From assembly GCA_900770185.1 (NCBI GenBank), contig CAAGJM010000013.1, positions 28,983 through 92,982 of the forward strand: a stretch of 64,000 bases of DNA, in the 5' to 3' direction. This DNA comes from Clostridia bacterium (lineage in GTDB: Bacteria; Bacillota; Clostridia; Christensenellales; Borkfalkiaceae). How positions within the stretch are numbered: position 1 is the stretch's first letter; each line of letters starts with the position of its first letter. A program made the translations under genes and the position numbers. The notes below the pieces were generated by a model. It did not search any database and was not told where the DNA came from. It was given only the letters and a program-made list of their open reading frames with translations. This document shows positions 9,962-17,880 of the stretch, in pieces.

Positions 9962-10984
9962 CTATAAAAGCAACATAGCGTCGCCGAAAGAAAAGAATCT
10001 ATACCTTTCTTTCACGGCAAGGTTATAAAGTTCTAAAATTTTATCCTTTCCGACCAAAGAGGCGACGAGCATAATCAAAGTAGACTCCGGGAGGTGGAAA
10101 TTGGTTATAAGCGCGTCAACGCACTTGAATTTATAGGGCGGATAAATAAATATGCTCGTTTCGCCGAAGCAAGGTTTAACGAAGCCTTTTTCGTCGGCAA
10201 CCGTCTCCAAAGTCCTGACGGAAGTCGTTCCGACGGCGATAATCCTGCGCCCTTCGCGCTTTGCCGCGTTTATTTTTTCGGCGGCGACCTCAGGCACGCG
10301 ATAACGCTCGGTGTGCATTTTATGCTCCAAAACGTTTTCCACCTTTACGGGGCGGAAAGTGCCTAAGCCAACCTGCAACTCTATCTCGGCGAACTCAACG
10401 CCTTCGGCCTTTAATTTTTCGATAAGTTCGGGCGTGAAGTGCAGCCCCGCGGTGGGCGCGGCGGCACTGCCCGGCTCTTTTGCGTAAACGGTCTGGTATC
10501 TATCCTGATCTTTTAACTTTTCGTGAATGTACGGCGGGAGGGGCATTTCGCCCAAGCGGGATATAATATCCTCAAACACCCCGTCGAAGTGAAAGGTCAC
10601 TATTCTGCCGCCGCTTTCGGTGCGGGAATTAACGGTTAAACTAAGCTCGTCTGAAACGACTAAGGTAACGCCCTCTTTCGCTTTTTTGCCCGGCTTGACC
10701 ATGACTTCCCAGTCGGTTAAATTTATGCGTTTTAAAAGAAGAATTTCAACCTTGCCGCCGTGCTCGGTGTAAGAATACATCCTTGCGGGCAAAACTTTCG
10801 TATTATTAACGACGAGCAAATCGCCCTTTTTCAAATACTTTGTAAGGTCGTAAAAATGCTCGTGCCGAACCTCGTCCGTCGCTCTGTCATAAACCATCAG
10901 TCGCGACGAGTCGCGCGGGTAAACGGGGGTTTGGGCAATAAGCTCTTTGGGTAGTTCGTAATTAAAGTCACTTGTTTTCAGCAT
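9962..10984 (-). CDS. queA: tRNA S-adenosylmethionine ribosyltransferase-isomerase
   Basis: Transfers and isomerises the ribosyl group of SAM onto preQ1 at tRNA position 34, the step after Tgt. The 340-residue product starts with the typical [18 protein letters not shown] segment and holds [21 protein letters not shown] (near 190-200), [10 protein letters not shown] and [16 protein letters not shown] near the C-terminus, all family signatures. Its first bases overlap the end of ruvB by 17 bases, so ruvCAB and queA form one unit. Confidence 0.97.
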   Translation of the reverse strand: MLKTSDFNYELPKELIAQTPVYPRDSSRLMVYDRATDEVRHEHFYDLTKYLKKGDLLVVNNTKVLPARMYSYTEHGGKVEILLLKRINLTDWEVMVKPGKKAKEGVTLVVSDELSLTVNSRTESGGRIVTFHFDGVFEDIISRLGEMPLPPYIHEKLKDQDRYQTVYAKEPGSAAAPTAGLHFTPELIEKLKAEGVEFAEIELQVGLGTFRPVKVENVLEHKMHTERYRVPEVAAEKINAAKREGRRIIAVGTTSVRTLETVADEKGFVKPCFGETSIFIYPPYKFKCVDALITNFHLPESTLIMLVASLVGKDKILELYNLAVKERYRFFSFGDAMLLL

Positions 10985-12047
10985 CGTCGATTATATCGAA
11001 AAGCGATTTTTTAACGTACTCGCTTTTAGTATACGGTTTATTTAAATGGTCGTAAGCGCGCTTTAAGCACACTCTGCCGCGCGGCGTGCGAGAGATAAAC
11101 CCGAGTTGCAACAAATAGGGTTCGTAAACGTCTTCTATGGTGCCGGCGTCCTCGTTTATGGTGGCGGCAAGCGTATCTAAGCCGACGGGTCCGCCGCCGA
11201 ACTTATCTATCATCGAAGTAAGCAAACGCTTATCTACGTTATCGAGCCCCAAATCGTCTATTTCCAAACGCTTTAAAGCCATTTTAGCGTCGTCAAGCGT
11301 TATGGAGGGGTGTTTTAAGACGGACGAAAAGTCGCGCACCCTTCTCAACATTCTGTTCGCTATTCTCGGCGTGCCGCGGCTTCTTTTGCCGATTTCAAGA
11401 GCGGCGTCGCCGTCGATTTCGGTGTTTAGCGCGTGCGCCGAACGGGTGACAATCTCGGCAAGTTCCGCTTCGGAATAAAGCTCTAAGCGGAGCGTTACCC
11501 CGAACCTGTCGCGCAGCGGCGAGGATAGCATGCCCGCCTTAGTCGTCGCGCCGATAAGGGTGAATTTTTTAAGGGGAATTTGTACGCTTCTTGCGGACGG
11601 GCCTTTGCCGAGAATTATATCGAGCTTAAAGTCTTCCATCGCGGGGTACAAAATTTCTTCTACGTTATGGTTCAGCCTGTGAATTTCGTCCACAAACAGC
11701 ACGTCGCCGTCGTTAAGGTTGGTTAAAATTGCGGCTAAATCGCCCGCTTTGTCTATCGCGGGGCCGCTGGTTATTTTTATTTGCGTGCCCATTTCGGTTG
11801 CGATAATGTGCGCAAGGGTGGTTTTACCTAACCCCGGGGGGCCGTATAACAAAACGTGGTCCAAACTTTCGCCGCGAATTTTTGCGGCGTTTATAAACAC
11901 GGTTAAATTGTCTTTAACCTTGTTCTGCCCGACGTAGCCGTCCATAGACTTTGGGCGCAAAACGTTTTCGATATCGTCGCCGTCGATGCGTTCGGGCTCG
12001 ACGACCCTCTCGTCGTTATCGTCAAAAATGTCGTGTTCGTCTATCAT
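10968..12047 (-). CDS. ruvB: Holliday junction branch migration ATPase RuvB
   Basis: Hexameric AAA+ motor that drives branch migration with RuvA. 359 residues. Walker A is GPPGLGKTT (near 69-77), Walker B is VLFVDEIH (near 118-125), and sensor 1 with the arginine-finger region reads [19 protein letters not shown]. The C-terminal winged-helix domain is present ([17 protein letters not shown]). It lies six bases from the ruvA stop and overlaps queA downstream. Confidence 0.98.
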   Translation of the reverse strand: MIDEHDIFDDNDERVVEPERIDGDDIENVLRPKSMDGYVGQNKVKDNLTVFINAAKIRGESLDHVLLYGPPGLGKTTLAHIIATEMGTQIKITSGPAIDKAGDLAAILTNLNDGDVLFVDEIHRLNHNVEEILYPAMEDFKLDIILGKGPSARSVQIPLKKFTLIGATTKAGMLSSPLRDRFGVTLRLELYSEAELAEIVTRSAHALNTEIDGDAALEIGKRSRGTPRIANRMLRRVRDFSSVLKHPSITLDDAKMALKRLEIDDLGLDNVDKRLLTSMIDKFGGGPVGLDTLAATINEDAGTIEDVYEPYLLQLGFISRTPRGRVCLKRAYDHLNKPYTKSEYVKKSLFDIIDDAENK

Positions 12048-12053
12048 AATTAC

Positions 12054-12647
12054 CTACTTTATGTTTTGTAGAGCAACGGTTATAATGCTTTCGATGGTGT
12101 CCGCGCCGCTGTTCATCGCGCCCTTTACGGCAAGTTCCGCAACGCTTCTGTTGAACCCTAAACTCATAAGCGCGATGACCGCGTCGCCGTAAACGGGCGG
12201 TTCGCTTTCGGTCTTTACGGGCTTTTTGGTTCCGCTCGGCAAATCGAGCGCGGAGATGTTTTCGCGCAACTCTAAAATTATACGCTCGGCGGTTTTTTTA
12301 CCCACGCCCTTAACCGCGCTTAAACCTTTCGCGTCCTGCGAGGCAATAATAAACGCTAAATCGTTGAGCGGCATTGCGGATAAAATGGCTATGCCCATTT
12401 TGGGGCCTACGCCCGAAACGGTTATCAGCTTTAAAAACATGCTTTTTTCTTCGGGAGAAATAAAGCCGAAAAGATACATTCCGTCGTCGCGAACGTTAAG
12501 GTAGGTGTAAATCGCGCCCGAACCTTTGTTCACGAGATATTCATAAGCCGACGACGAGCACGTTACTTCAAACCCCACCCCGCCGCACGATAAAATCACC
12601 GCGCCGTCGATTGCGTTTATAACTTTACCTTCTAAATATCCTATCAT
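12054..12647 (-). CDS. ruvA: Holliday junction DNA helicase subunit RuvA
   Basis: Binds the four-way junction and loads RuvB. 197 residues with an OB-fold N-terminus (MIGYLEGKV), two helix-hairpin-helix motifs (SGVGPKMGIAIL near 75 and VKGVGKKTAERIILELRE near 110-128) and a small C-terminal domain that contacts RuvB. Encoded between ruvC and ruvB with six to nine base gaps. Confidence 0.98.
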   Translation of the reverse strand: MIGYLEGKVINAIDGAVILSCGGVGFEVTCSSSAYEYLVNKGSGAIYTYLNVRDDGMYLFGFISPEEKSMFLKLITVSGVGPKMGIAILSAMPLNDLAFIIASQDAKGLSAVKGVGKKTAERIILELRENISALDLPSGTKKPVKTESEPPVYGDAVIALMSLGFNRSVAELAVKGAMNSGADTIESIITVALQNIK

Positions 12648-12656
12648 AATTCTCCT

Positions 12657-13151
12657 TTACTTTATGCTGAACGGCTGCTTGAACCTGTTCGTTTGCGCGT
12701 GCGTGAGCGCGACCGCGAGCGCGTCCGCCGCGTCGTCGGGCTTGGGGACAGACGGCAAATTCAAAAAGGTTTTAACCATGGTTTGCATCTGCTTTTTGTC
12801 CGCCCTGCCGTAACCCGTCAACGCCTGCTTTATCTGAAGAGGGGTATACTCGTACAAATTGCCGCACTCTTTAACCAAAGTTAAGAGAATAACGCCCCTT
12901 GCCTCGGCCACGTTTATAGCCGTCGTTACGTTGTTGTTGAAAAACAGTTCTTCTAAAGCCGCTTCGTCGGGCTTGAATTTTTCGACGAGTTGTTTTAAAT
13001 CTTCTTCAATAGTTTTAAGCCTTACGGGGAGACTGTTTTCCTTCGGGGTTAAAATAACGCCGTAAGAAACGACTTTGCTATTCCCTTTTATTACGTCAAT
13101 AACCCCCCAGCCGACTGTCGCTAAGCCGGGGTCTATACCTAAAACGCGCAT
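12657..13151 (-). CDS. ruvC: Crossover junction endodeoxyribonuclease RuvC
   Basis: Resolves Holliday junctions by paired nicks. 164 residues. The four acidic catalytic positions are visible: Asp in GIDPGLATVGWG (residue 7), Glu in the AALEELFF segment (near 67), and two Asp in KPDDAADALAVALTHA (near 139-145). First gene of the ruvCAB-queA unit and preceded by its own strong promoter. Confidence 0.97.
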   Translation of the reverse strand: MRVLGIDPGLATVGWGVIDVIKGNSKVVSYGVILTPKENSLPVRLKTIEEDLKQLVEKFKPDEAALEELFFNNNVTTAINVAEARGVILLTLVKECGNLYEYTPLQIKQALTGYGRADKKQMQTMVKTFLNLPSVPKPDDAADALAVALTHAQTNRFKQPFSIK

Positions 13152-13222
13152 TTTAACCGCCCTTTATTTAACGCCGAAAGCTAAATTTTTGTTCATCGGC
13201 ACAAATATCGCAATATGTATTT

Positions 13223-13251
13223 ATTTTAATACATAACTTAAATTAAGTCAA
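13223..13251 (-). promoter_or_regulatory. ruvC operon promoter
   Basis: TTGACT (13246-13251), 17 bases, TAAAAT (13223-13228) on the minus strand, upstream of ruvC. Confidence 0.8.
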
Positions 13252-13269
13252 TATTATTGAGCGGCAAAA

Positions 13270-13296
13270 CAAAAAGCGGCGAAAAGCCGCTTTTTA
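13270..13296 (-). terminator. Terminator of the serine protease gene
   Basis: A 10-bp stem AAAAAGCGGC/GCCGCTTTTT with a GAAA-type loop, flanked by A and T runs, between the protease stop and the ruvC promoter. Symmetric flanks allow termination on either strand. Confidence 0.85.
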
Positions 13297-13330
13297 ACCG
13301 TTTTATCTTTGCTTATATGCGCCGCAAAAT

Positions 13331-14557
13331 TTACGGTTTATAAATATACTGTGTCAAAGTTACGTCAACGCTCGTTCCGTCCGCGGTGAAAGTTATCGTT
13401 TTACCCGCTTCGAGCGTTAAACCGTTCAGATAGGTTACGACCGCTTTCGACGTGGAGCAATCGGTAAGCGAACTGTCGCTGTACACGATTTTAGATATAA
13501 TATCGCCTTCTTTAAGCTTGCCGTGCGCCGCCGACGACGAATTAACATAATAAACCATAACGCCGCTGCGGGTATCTCTGAAAACGACGTCGTATTTATT
13601 AAGCTCGGATTCGCTTGCCGCGCCGAAACCCGATAAATACGCCGCCGTGAAAGACGTTCTGCCCTCAACGTAGCCATACGAGCCGTTTTTGCAGGTTTTG
13701 GTAAGAGATTCGACTATCGGCATAGCGTTTTGCATGGATATAGCAAAGTTTAAGCCTTCGACCTCGCCCGCATACCCGGCGTTGACTATACCGACCAGGT
13801 CGCCGTTCGTCGAGAAAAGCGCGCCGCCAGAGTTACCGGAGTTAATGGCGCAATCGGTCTGAATAAGGGTCATCTTTTTATTTTCGACGGTCACTTCTCT
13901 GTCGACGGTGCTTATGATGCCTTTCGTGACGGTGCCGCCCAAAGTTCCGAGCGGGTTACCTATCGCAACCACGTCTTCGCCGACCTGAACGTAGTCTTTA
14001 ACGTTCGCGCCCTCGCCGTCAACCGTTTTGCGGATAGAAGCGACGGTCAAAGTAAAGTCGCTTTGAACGGCGGCGGATTGCTCGCTTTTATATATTCTTA
14101 AAACGGCTATATCGCTTTCGGGGTCGCCGCCGACGAGTTTTAACTTATATTCCGTCCCGTCGATATCTTTTGCGGTCATTTCGCCCGACCCGTCGATAAC
14201 GTGGTGACAAGTAACTACGTCGTAATATTCGACCGCCGACTCGGTGGAACTTTTGCCTATAACCACGCCGCTGCCGCAACTGGTGCCGTTCGTAATTTTG
14301 GCGTAAATTTCCAAAACGCTCGGTCGTATAGTTTTTAACACCGTAACGAGCGGCGTATCCGCGGGGAGCGACGAGCCGTAGGTATATTCAACCGTAGTGT
14401 TTACGTAAACGACCTGATTATTGTTGTTTGTCGTCGTCGAAGCGTTTGCCCCGCCCGAAGCGTTACCGTCGTCTATAGTGTAATTGCAACCGGTAAGCAA
14501 GCAAAACGCTACTATAAGCGAGAGAATAAGCGGTAATAATTTTTTAAATTTTTTCAT
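13331..14557 (-). CDS. Lipoprotein trypsin-like serine protease with PDZ domain (HtrA-like)
   Basis: Probable surface-anchored quality-control protease. I start it at 14557 (MKKFKKLLP), giving 408 residues, because GAGGGGTGAT stands three bases before this ATG. A signal peptide ends in the lipobox LLTGC, so the mature protein should carry lipid on Cys24. After a Ser/Asn-rich linker come the triad motifs: VVTCHHVID (His), ESDIAVLRI (Asp) and AINSGNSGGALF (Ser). A PDZ-like domain (KLKEGDIISKIVYSD) closes the protein. Standard HtrA proteins of Firmicutes use a membrane helix and not a lipobox. Confidence 0.88.
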   Translation of the reverse strand: MKKFKKLLPLILSLIVAFCLLTGCNYTIDDGNASGGANASTTTNNNNQVVYVNTTVEYTYGSSLPADTPLVTVLKTIRPSVLEIYAKITNGTSCGSGVVIGKSSTESAVEYYDVVTCHHVIDGSGEMTAKDIDGTEYKLKLVGGDPESDIAVLRIYKSEQSAAVQSDFTLTVASIRKTVDGEGANVKDYVQVGEDVVAIGNPLGTLGGTVTKGIISTVDREVTVENKKMTLIQTDCAINSGNSGGALFSTNGDLVGIVNAGYAGEVEGLNFAISMQNAMPIVESLTKTCKNGSYGYVEGRTSFTAAYLSGFGAASESELNKYDVVFRDTRSGVMVYYVNSSSAAHGKLKEGDIISKIVYSDSSLTDCSTSKAVVTYLNGLTLEAGKTITFTADGTSVDVTLTQYIYKP

Positions 14558-14785
14558 AAAATCACCCCTCGTAATTTTACCTTCAATGTATTTTACCACG
14601 CGGAGTTTATAAACCCGTGACGGTAATTTGAAAATACTGTAAAACCTTAACTTAAATTTCAATTAAATATAATTGAATACGTTGATGTTTTAGCTACGCT
14701 ATAAAAACTATTATGCGTATTATTCGGCTATTTATTTAATTATATATTAGCAAACTTCTACTAAAAAAACAACTTTTTTAAAAAA
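14558..14785. other. AT-rich spacer, no gene seen
   Basis: Upstream region of the protease gene. A minus-strand TAAAAT near 14593 could be its -10 box, but no good -35 box stands at the right distance. No reading frame with a ribosome site was found. Confidence 0.5.
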
Positions 14786-14790
14786 TTTAA

Positions 14791-14821
14791 AAGACCGTTT
14801 AAAAAAATCAAACGGTCTTTG
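14791..14821. terminator. Bidirectional-type hairpin
   Basis: AAGACCGTTT pairs with AAACGGTCTT around an A/T loop. On the minus strand it is followed by TTTTAAATTTTTT. It would end any minus transcript coming from 14822-15000. Confidence 0.75.
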
Positions 14822-14822
14822 C

Positions 14823-15015
14823 CTGCCGCTGTTTTTTACGCAAAACCTTAGCGGCAGCGCAAAGTTAATGGCGGTAAGCATATTTAAACAACGACTATTT
14901 AACTACCCCGCCGGAATAACTCCCGCTATGCGGCGAACCGTACTATCGTTGATAGCGTTAGTATACGCCCCGCTCTAAGTTTTATACGTAAAAAACAGCG
15001 GCGAAACAAAATTTT
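14823..15015 (-). repeat. Element with 16-bp inverted ends (structured RNA or small mobile element)
   Basis: GCCGCTGTTTTTTACG near 14826-14841 has its exact reverse complement near 14987-15002. Between them are smaller stems such as CTATC/GATAG (near 14948-14960) and CCGC/GCGG. The right arm shares bases with the yebC terminator. No coding frame. Confidence 0.5.
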
Positions 15016-15026
15016 GCTTCGCCGCC
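14997..15026 (-). terminator. yebC terminator
   Basis: GGCGAAGCAAAA pairs with TTTTGTTTCGCC just after the yebC stop; a TTTTTT run follows on the minus strand. Confidence 0.85.
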
Positions 15027-15033
15027 AAGTGTT

Positions 15034-15774
15034 TTACTCTTCTTCCTCGTCTTCGGGAAGGTCTACGTTATGGTAAACGTCCTGCACGTCGTCGTTATCT
15101 TCAAACGCGTCGAGCATCTTCGTAAAGGTGACGAGTTGTTCGTCGTTAAGCGTTATTTTATCGTTTGCGACCATCATAATATCGGCTTCGTCGAAAGCGA
15201 CGTTTTTGCTTTCAAAATATTTGCGAACGGCTGAAAAATCGCCGGGCGCGGTTCTTATTTCAAAGCAGTCGTCCATCGTGATAACGTCGTCCGCACCCGC
15301 TTCAAGAGCCATTTCCATCATCTTGTCTTCGTCCATATCGACGGTTCTTTCGACGATTAAAACGCCCTTGTTTTCAAACATATACGAAACGGAACCCGTG
15401 GTACCCATGTTCCCGCCGAATTTATCGAAAATGTGCCTTACTTCACCGACCGTTCTGTTTAAGTTGTCGGTAAGGGTTTTGACGATGACCGCGCTGCCGC
15501 CCACGCCGTAACCTTCGTAAATTTTGTTTTCGTAGTTTACGTTGCCGAGTTCTCCCGCCGCCTTTTTGATACTGCGGGTAATGTTATCGTTCGGCATGTT
15601 CGCCGCTTTCGCTTTTGCGATAACGTCGGCAAGTTTGCTGTTCGTAGTGGGGTCTGCGCCCGCTTTTGCGGCAACCGCAAGTTCCCTGCCTATTTTAGTG
15701 AAAATTTTGCCTTTAGCGGCGTCCGTTTTCGCTTTTTTATTTTTTATGTTTGCCCATTTACTGTGTCCTGACAT
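15034..15774 (-). CDS. yebC: YebC/PmpR-family protein
   Basis: Conserved family known from E. coli and human TACO1 work to help translation of difficult (proline-rich) stretches; often annotated as a transcription regulator. Start at 15774 (MSGHSKWANIK), 246 residues, with GGGAG six bases upstream; a longer reading from 15789 lacks a ribosome site. The family signatures GHSKWANIK-KK, DAAKGKIFTKIGRE, GYGVGG and FDKFGGNMGTTGSVSYMF are complete, and the C-terminus is acidic. It is usually next to ruvC; here the protease gene lies between. Confidence 0.95.
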   Translation of the reverse strand: MSGHSKWANIKNKKAKTDAAKGKIFTKIGRELAVAAKAGADPTTNSKLADVIAKAKAANMPNDNITRSIKKAAGELGNVNYENKIYEGYGVGGSAVIVKTLTDNLNRTVGEVRHIFDKFGGNMGTTGSVSYMFENKGVLIVERTVDMDEDKMMEMALEAGADDVITMDDCFEIRTAPGDFSAVRKYFESKNVAFDEADIMMVANDKITLNDEQLVTFTKMLDAFEDNDDVQDVYHNVDLPEDEEEE

Positions 15775-15816
15775 AAATATCTCCCACACGCCTTGCTGTT
15801 TACGCTTGGCGCAGTT

Positions 15817-16554
15817 TTATTTTTTTAACGTGTACATTGCTATCGAAAGCGCGACCGCCGCATTTAAACTTTCGCTTTGCGCTTCCATTTTTATGGATAT
15901 AATTTCGTCTGCGCCCGCTTTTGATTCTTCGGTAAGCCCGTTCGCTTCCCCGCCGACGATTATCGCGACGTTTCCTTTTGCATTATAACTTTTTAAATCC
16001 TTGCCGCGCATATCGAGCGCAAGCACGCTGAGTTTTGCCGATTTTACGGCGGATAATGCGGAAGCGATATCGGTTTCGTAAATATTCACGAAGTAAACGC
16101 CGCTCATGCTCGCCCGAACGCACTTAGGCGAATATGGGTCAACGCAATTTATAAGATACAAATCTTTATAATTCAAAGCCGCCGCCGTACGGATAATGGT
16201 GCCCATATTTCCGGGGTCTTTTATCCCGTCTAAAATAAGCGCGCTGCCCGCGGGTTTTTGAACCGCCGCGTTTTTGCGCTTTATCACGGCAAGCGCGCCT
16301 TGCGGCGTCGTTTCGTCCGATAAATACTTAAAAACTTCGTCCGTAACCGTTATTACTTGCGCGCTACTATCCGCTAATTTAGGTAAATTTGCGTTAGTTA
16401 CCGCTATAAGGGTTACGTCCTCGCCGTTTAAAATCGCTTCGTTCACCGTTTTAACGCCTTCGGTTACGAAAACGCCGTCAAGCGTCCTATACTTTTTTTC
16501 TTTATACGACGCGATTTTTTTAATAAGCGGGTTTTGTTTAGACGAATATATCAT
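15817..16554 (-). CDS. SpoU/TrmH-type RNA 2'-O-methyltransferase
   Basis: Predicted SAM-dependent ribose methyltransferase acting on rRNA or tRNA. 245 residues: an L30-like N-terminal substrate-binding part (residues 1-85), then the knotted SPOUT domain with DPGNMGTIIRTAAAL (motif 1, near 113-127), IIVGGEANGL (motif 2, near 195) and a degenerate ESLNAAVALSIAMY (motif 3). The RNA target cannot be told from sequence. Its ATG lies only seven bases past the rplT terminator and has no clear Shine-Dalgarno site; yebC follows after 42 bases. Confidence 0.9.
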   Translation of the reverse strand: MIYSSKQNPLIKKIASYKEKKYRTLDGVFVTEGVKTVNEAILNGEDVTLIAVTNANLPKLADSSAQVITVTDEVFKYLSDETTPQGALAVIKRKNAAVQKPAGSALILDGIKDPGNMGTIIRTAAALNYKDLYLINCVDPYSPKCVRASMSGVYFVNIYETDIASALSAVKSAKLSVLALDMRGKDLKSYNAKGNVAIIVGGEANGLTEESKAGADEIISIKMEAQSESLNAAVALSIAMYTLKK

Positions 16555-16560
16555 AAAACC

Positions 16561-16588
16561 AAAAAGGCTATCGGATTACGACAGCCTT
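16561..16588 (-). terminator. rplT terminator
   Basis: A 10-bp RNA stem with one G-U pair (AAGGCUGUCG/CGAUAGCCUU), loop UAAUC, ending in U residues, directly behind rplT. Confidence 0.85.
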
Positions 16589-16593
16589 AAAAA

Positions 16594-16950
16594 TTATTTT
16601 GCAAGCGCTTTTTTAGCGGCTACAACCAAAGATTTAAAACCTTCGGCGTCGTTTACCGCCATATCAGCAAGAATTTTTCTGTTCAAAGTAACGTCGGCAA
16701 GTTTAAGACCGTGCATAAATTTACTGTAAGATATTTCGTTAATTCTGCAAGCCGCGTTGATACGGGCGATCCAAAGTTGACGGAAATCTCTCTTCTTGTT
16801 CTTTCTGCCGACGTAAGCATAATTCAAAGATTTCATTACCGCTTCGCGGGCAACCCTATAAAGTTTGCTCTTAGAACCGTAATAACCTTTGGCAAGTTTC
16901 ATTATTTTTCTACGCTTTTTAACCGCGTTTACCGCTCTTTTAATACGCAT
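16594..16950 (-). CDS. rplT: 50S ribosomal protein L20
   Basis: Primary 23S rRNA-binding protein needed early in 50S assembly. 118 residues with the typical basic N-terminal helix ([16 protein letters not shown]) and the [16 protein letters not shown] core. In Firmicutes free L20 represses its own operon by acting on the infC leader; a matching leader with an attenuator stands upstream of infC here. Confidence 0.98.
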   Translation of the reverse strand: MRIKRAVNAVKKRRKIMKLAKGYYGSKSKLYRVAREAVMKSLNYAYVGRKNKKRDFRQLWIARINAACRINEISYSKFMHGLKLADVTLNRKILADMAVNDAEGFKSLVVAAKKALAK

Positions 16951-16965
16951 ATTTCATTCTCCTTA

Positions 16966-17166
16966 TTAAGCCTTGTAGGGGATTATAGACTGTATAGTCT
17001 TTTCCTGAGTGCGAGAAACGTAAGTGGTGGTTCTTAATCTTCTCTTTCTTTTAGTCGTCTTTTTCGCTAAAATGTGGCTTTTACCTTGATGACCTCTTTT
17101 AACTTTACCGGTCGCGGTGAGCGAGAAACGCTTCTTCGCGCCGCTGTGCGATTTCATTTTGGGCAT
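16966..17166 (-). CDS. rpmI: 50S ribosomal protein L35
   Basis: Small basic 50S protein. 66 residues: [14 protein letters not shown] start, [14 protein letters not shown] and TKRKRRLR blocks, all family-typical. Located between infC and rplT with short spacers; the ATG follows AGGAGG. Confidence 0.97.
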   Translation of the reverse strand: MPKMKSHSGAKKRFSLTATGKVKRGHQGKSHILAKKTTKRKRRLRTTTYVSRTQEKTIQSIIPYKA

Positions 17167-17194
17167 TTGTGTTTCCTCCTAAAAATTTACTACT

Positions 17195-17710
17195 CTATTG
17201 CGCCTTGTTGGGGGCTAATATCATAAGAATGTTTCTGCCTTCGAACATAGGCTTTTTTTCCATAACCGCTTCGGTTTCAAGAATTTTAAAAAACCTGTTC
17301 ATTACGTCTACGCCGATATCGCCGTGCGCGTTTTGTCTGCCGCGCATTCTTATGGATACTTTGACTTTGTTGCCCGCCGCAAGGAATTTTTGCGCCTGCT
17401 TAGCCTTAACGTTAAGGTCGCCTACGTCGATCGTCATGGAAAGCCAAATCTCTTTAAGTTCAACTACTTTCTGATTCTTCTTCGCTTCTTTCGCCTTTTT
17501 AAGCTGCTCGAACTTAAATTTACCGTAGTCCATAATCTTACATACGGGGGGAACGGCGTTGGGAGAGATTTTAACAAGGTCCAAATCTTTATCGTAAGCA
17601 AGGCGCAACGCTTCCTGCACGCCGACTATGCCGAGCTGCTCGCCCGTTTCGCCGATAAGCCTTATTTCTCTGTCGCGAATTTCTTCGTTGATTTGATGCT
17701 GGTTTTTAAT
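17195..17710 (-). CDS. infC: Translation initiation factor IF-3, AUU start
   Basis: Prevents early subunit joining and checks start codons. The conserved N-terminus (INEEIRDREIRLIGE) has no ATG, GTG or TTG before it: an in-frame TAA stands at 17717-17719, followed by ATC, GTT and ATT codons. I choose ATT at 17708-17710 because GGAAGG lies nine bases upstream, giving 171 residues; ATC at 17714-17716 is too close. AUU starts are known for infC in other bacteria and let IF-3 limit its own synthesis. The N- and C-terminal domains are both complete (KFKFEQLKKAKEAKK; SIRMRGRQNAHGDIG). Confidence 0.93.
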   Translation of the reverse strand: MKNQHQINEEIRDREIRLIGETGEQLGIVGVQEALRLAYDKDLDLVKISPNAVPPVCKIMDYGKFKFEQLKKAKEAKKNQKVVELKEIWLSMTIDVGDLNVKAKQAQKFLAAGNKVKVSIRMRGRQNAHGDIGVDVMNRFFKILETEAVMEKKPMFEGRNILMILAPNKAQ

Positions 17711-17728
17711 AACGATTTACCTTCCTAT

Positions 17729-17840
17729 AAAAAATTGCGGGGCGCAAAAGCACCCCGCATTAAAAGCGAATTATCGCTTATAAACGTATAAAAGCCTGAC
17801 GAACGCGAGTTGTAGGCGAGAAGGGGTAACTTCTGCTTGC
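17729..17840 (-). promoter_or_regulatory. infC-rpmI-rplT leader with attenuator (L20-leader-like)
   Basis: The leader between the promoter and infC holds AGAAGTTACCCCTTCTCGCC, a small GCGA/TCGC hairpin and then a strong stem GCGGGGTGC/GCGCCCCGC (17737-17758) followed by TTTTTT, a terminator set directly before the ribosome site. This is the arrangement of L20-controlled leaders of Firmicutes; assignment is by position and form, not by a model search. Confidence 0.65.
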
Positions 17841-17846
17841 TTTATT

Positions 17847-17875
17847 ATCTTAATACAATTAAAAATTATTGTCAA
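17847..17875 (-). promoter_or_regulatory. infC operon promoter
   Basis: Perfect TTGACA (17870-17875), 17 bases, TAAGAT (17847-17852) on the minus strand, directly after the ThrRS-like gene. Confidence 0.85.
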
Positions 17876-17880
17876 CCGAA

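Noticed and set aside
9586..9978. Short frames on both strands between queA and tgt
   Set aside because: They lie wholly in tandem and inverted repeats, overlap each other, and lack ribosome sites.
12693..12884. Many plus-strand frames opposite the minus-strand operons
   Set aside because: They mirror the codon pattern of the genes on the other strand and have no ribosome sites or recognisable domains.
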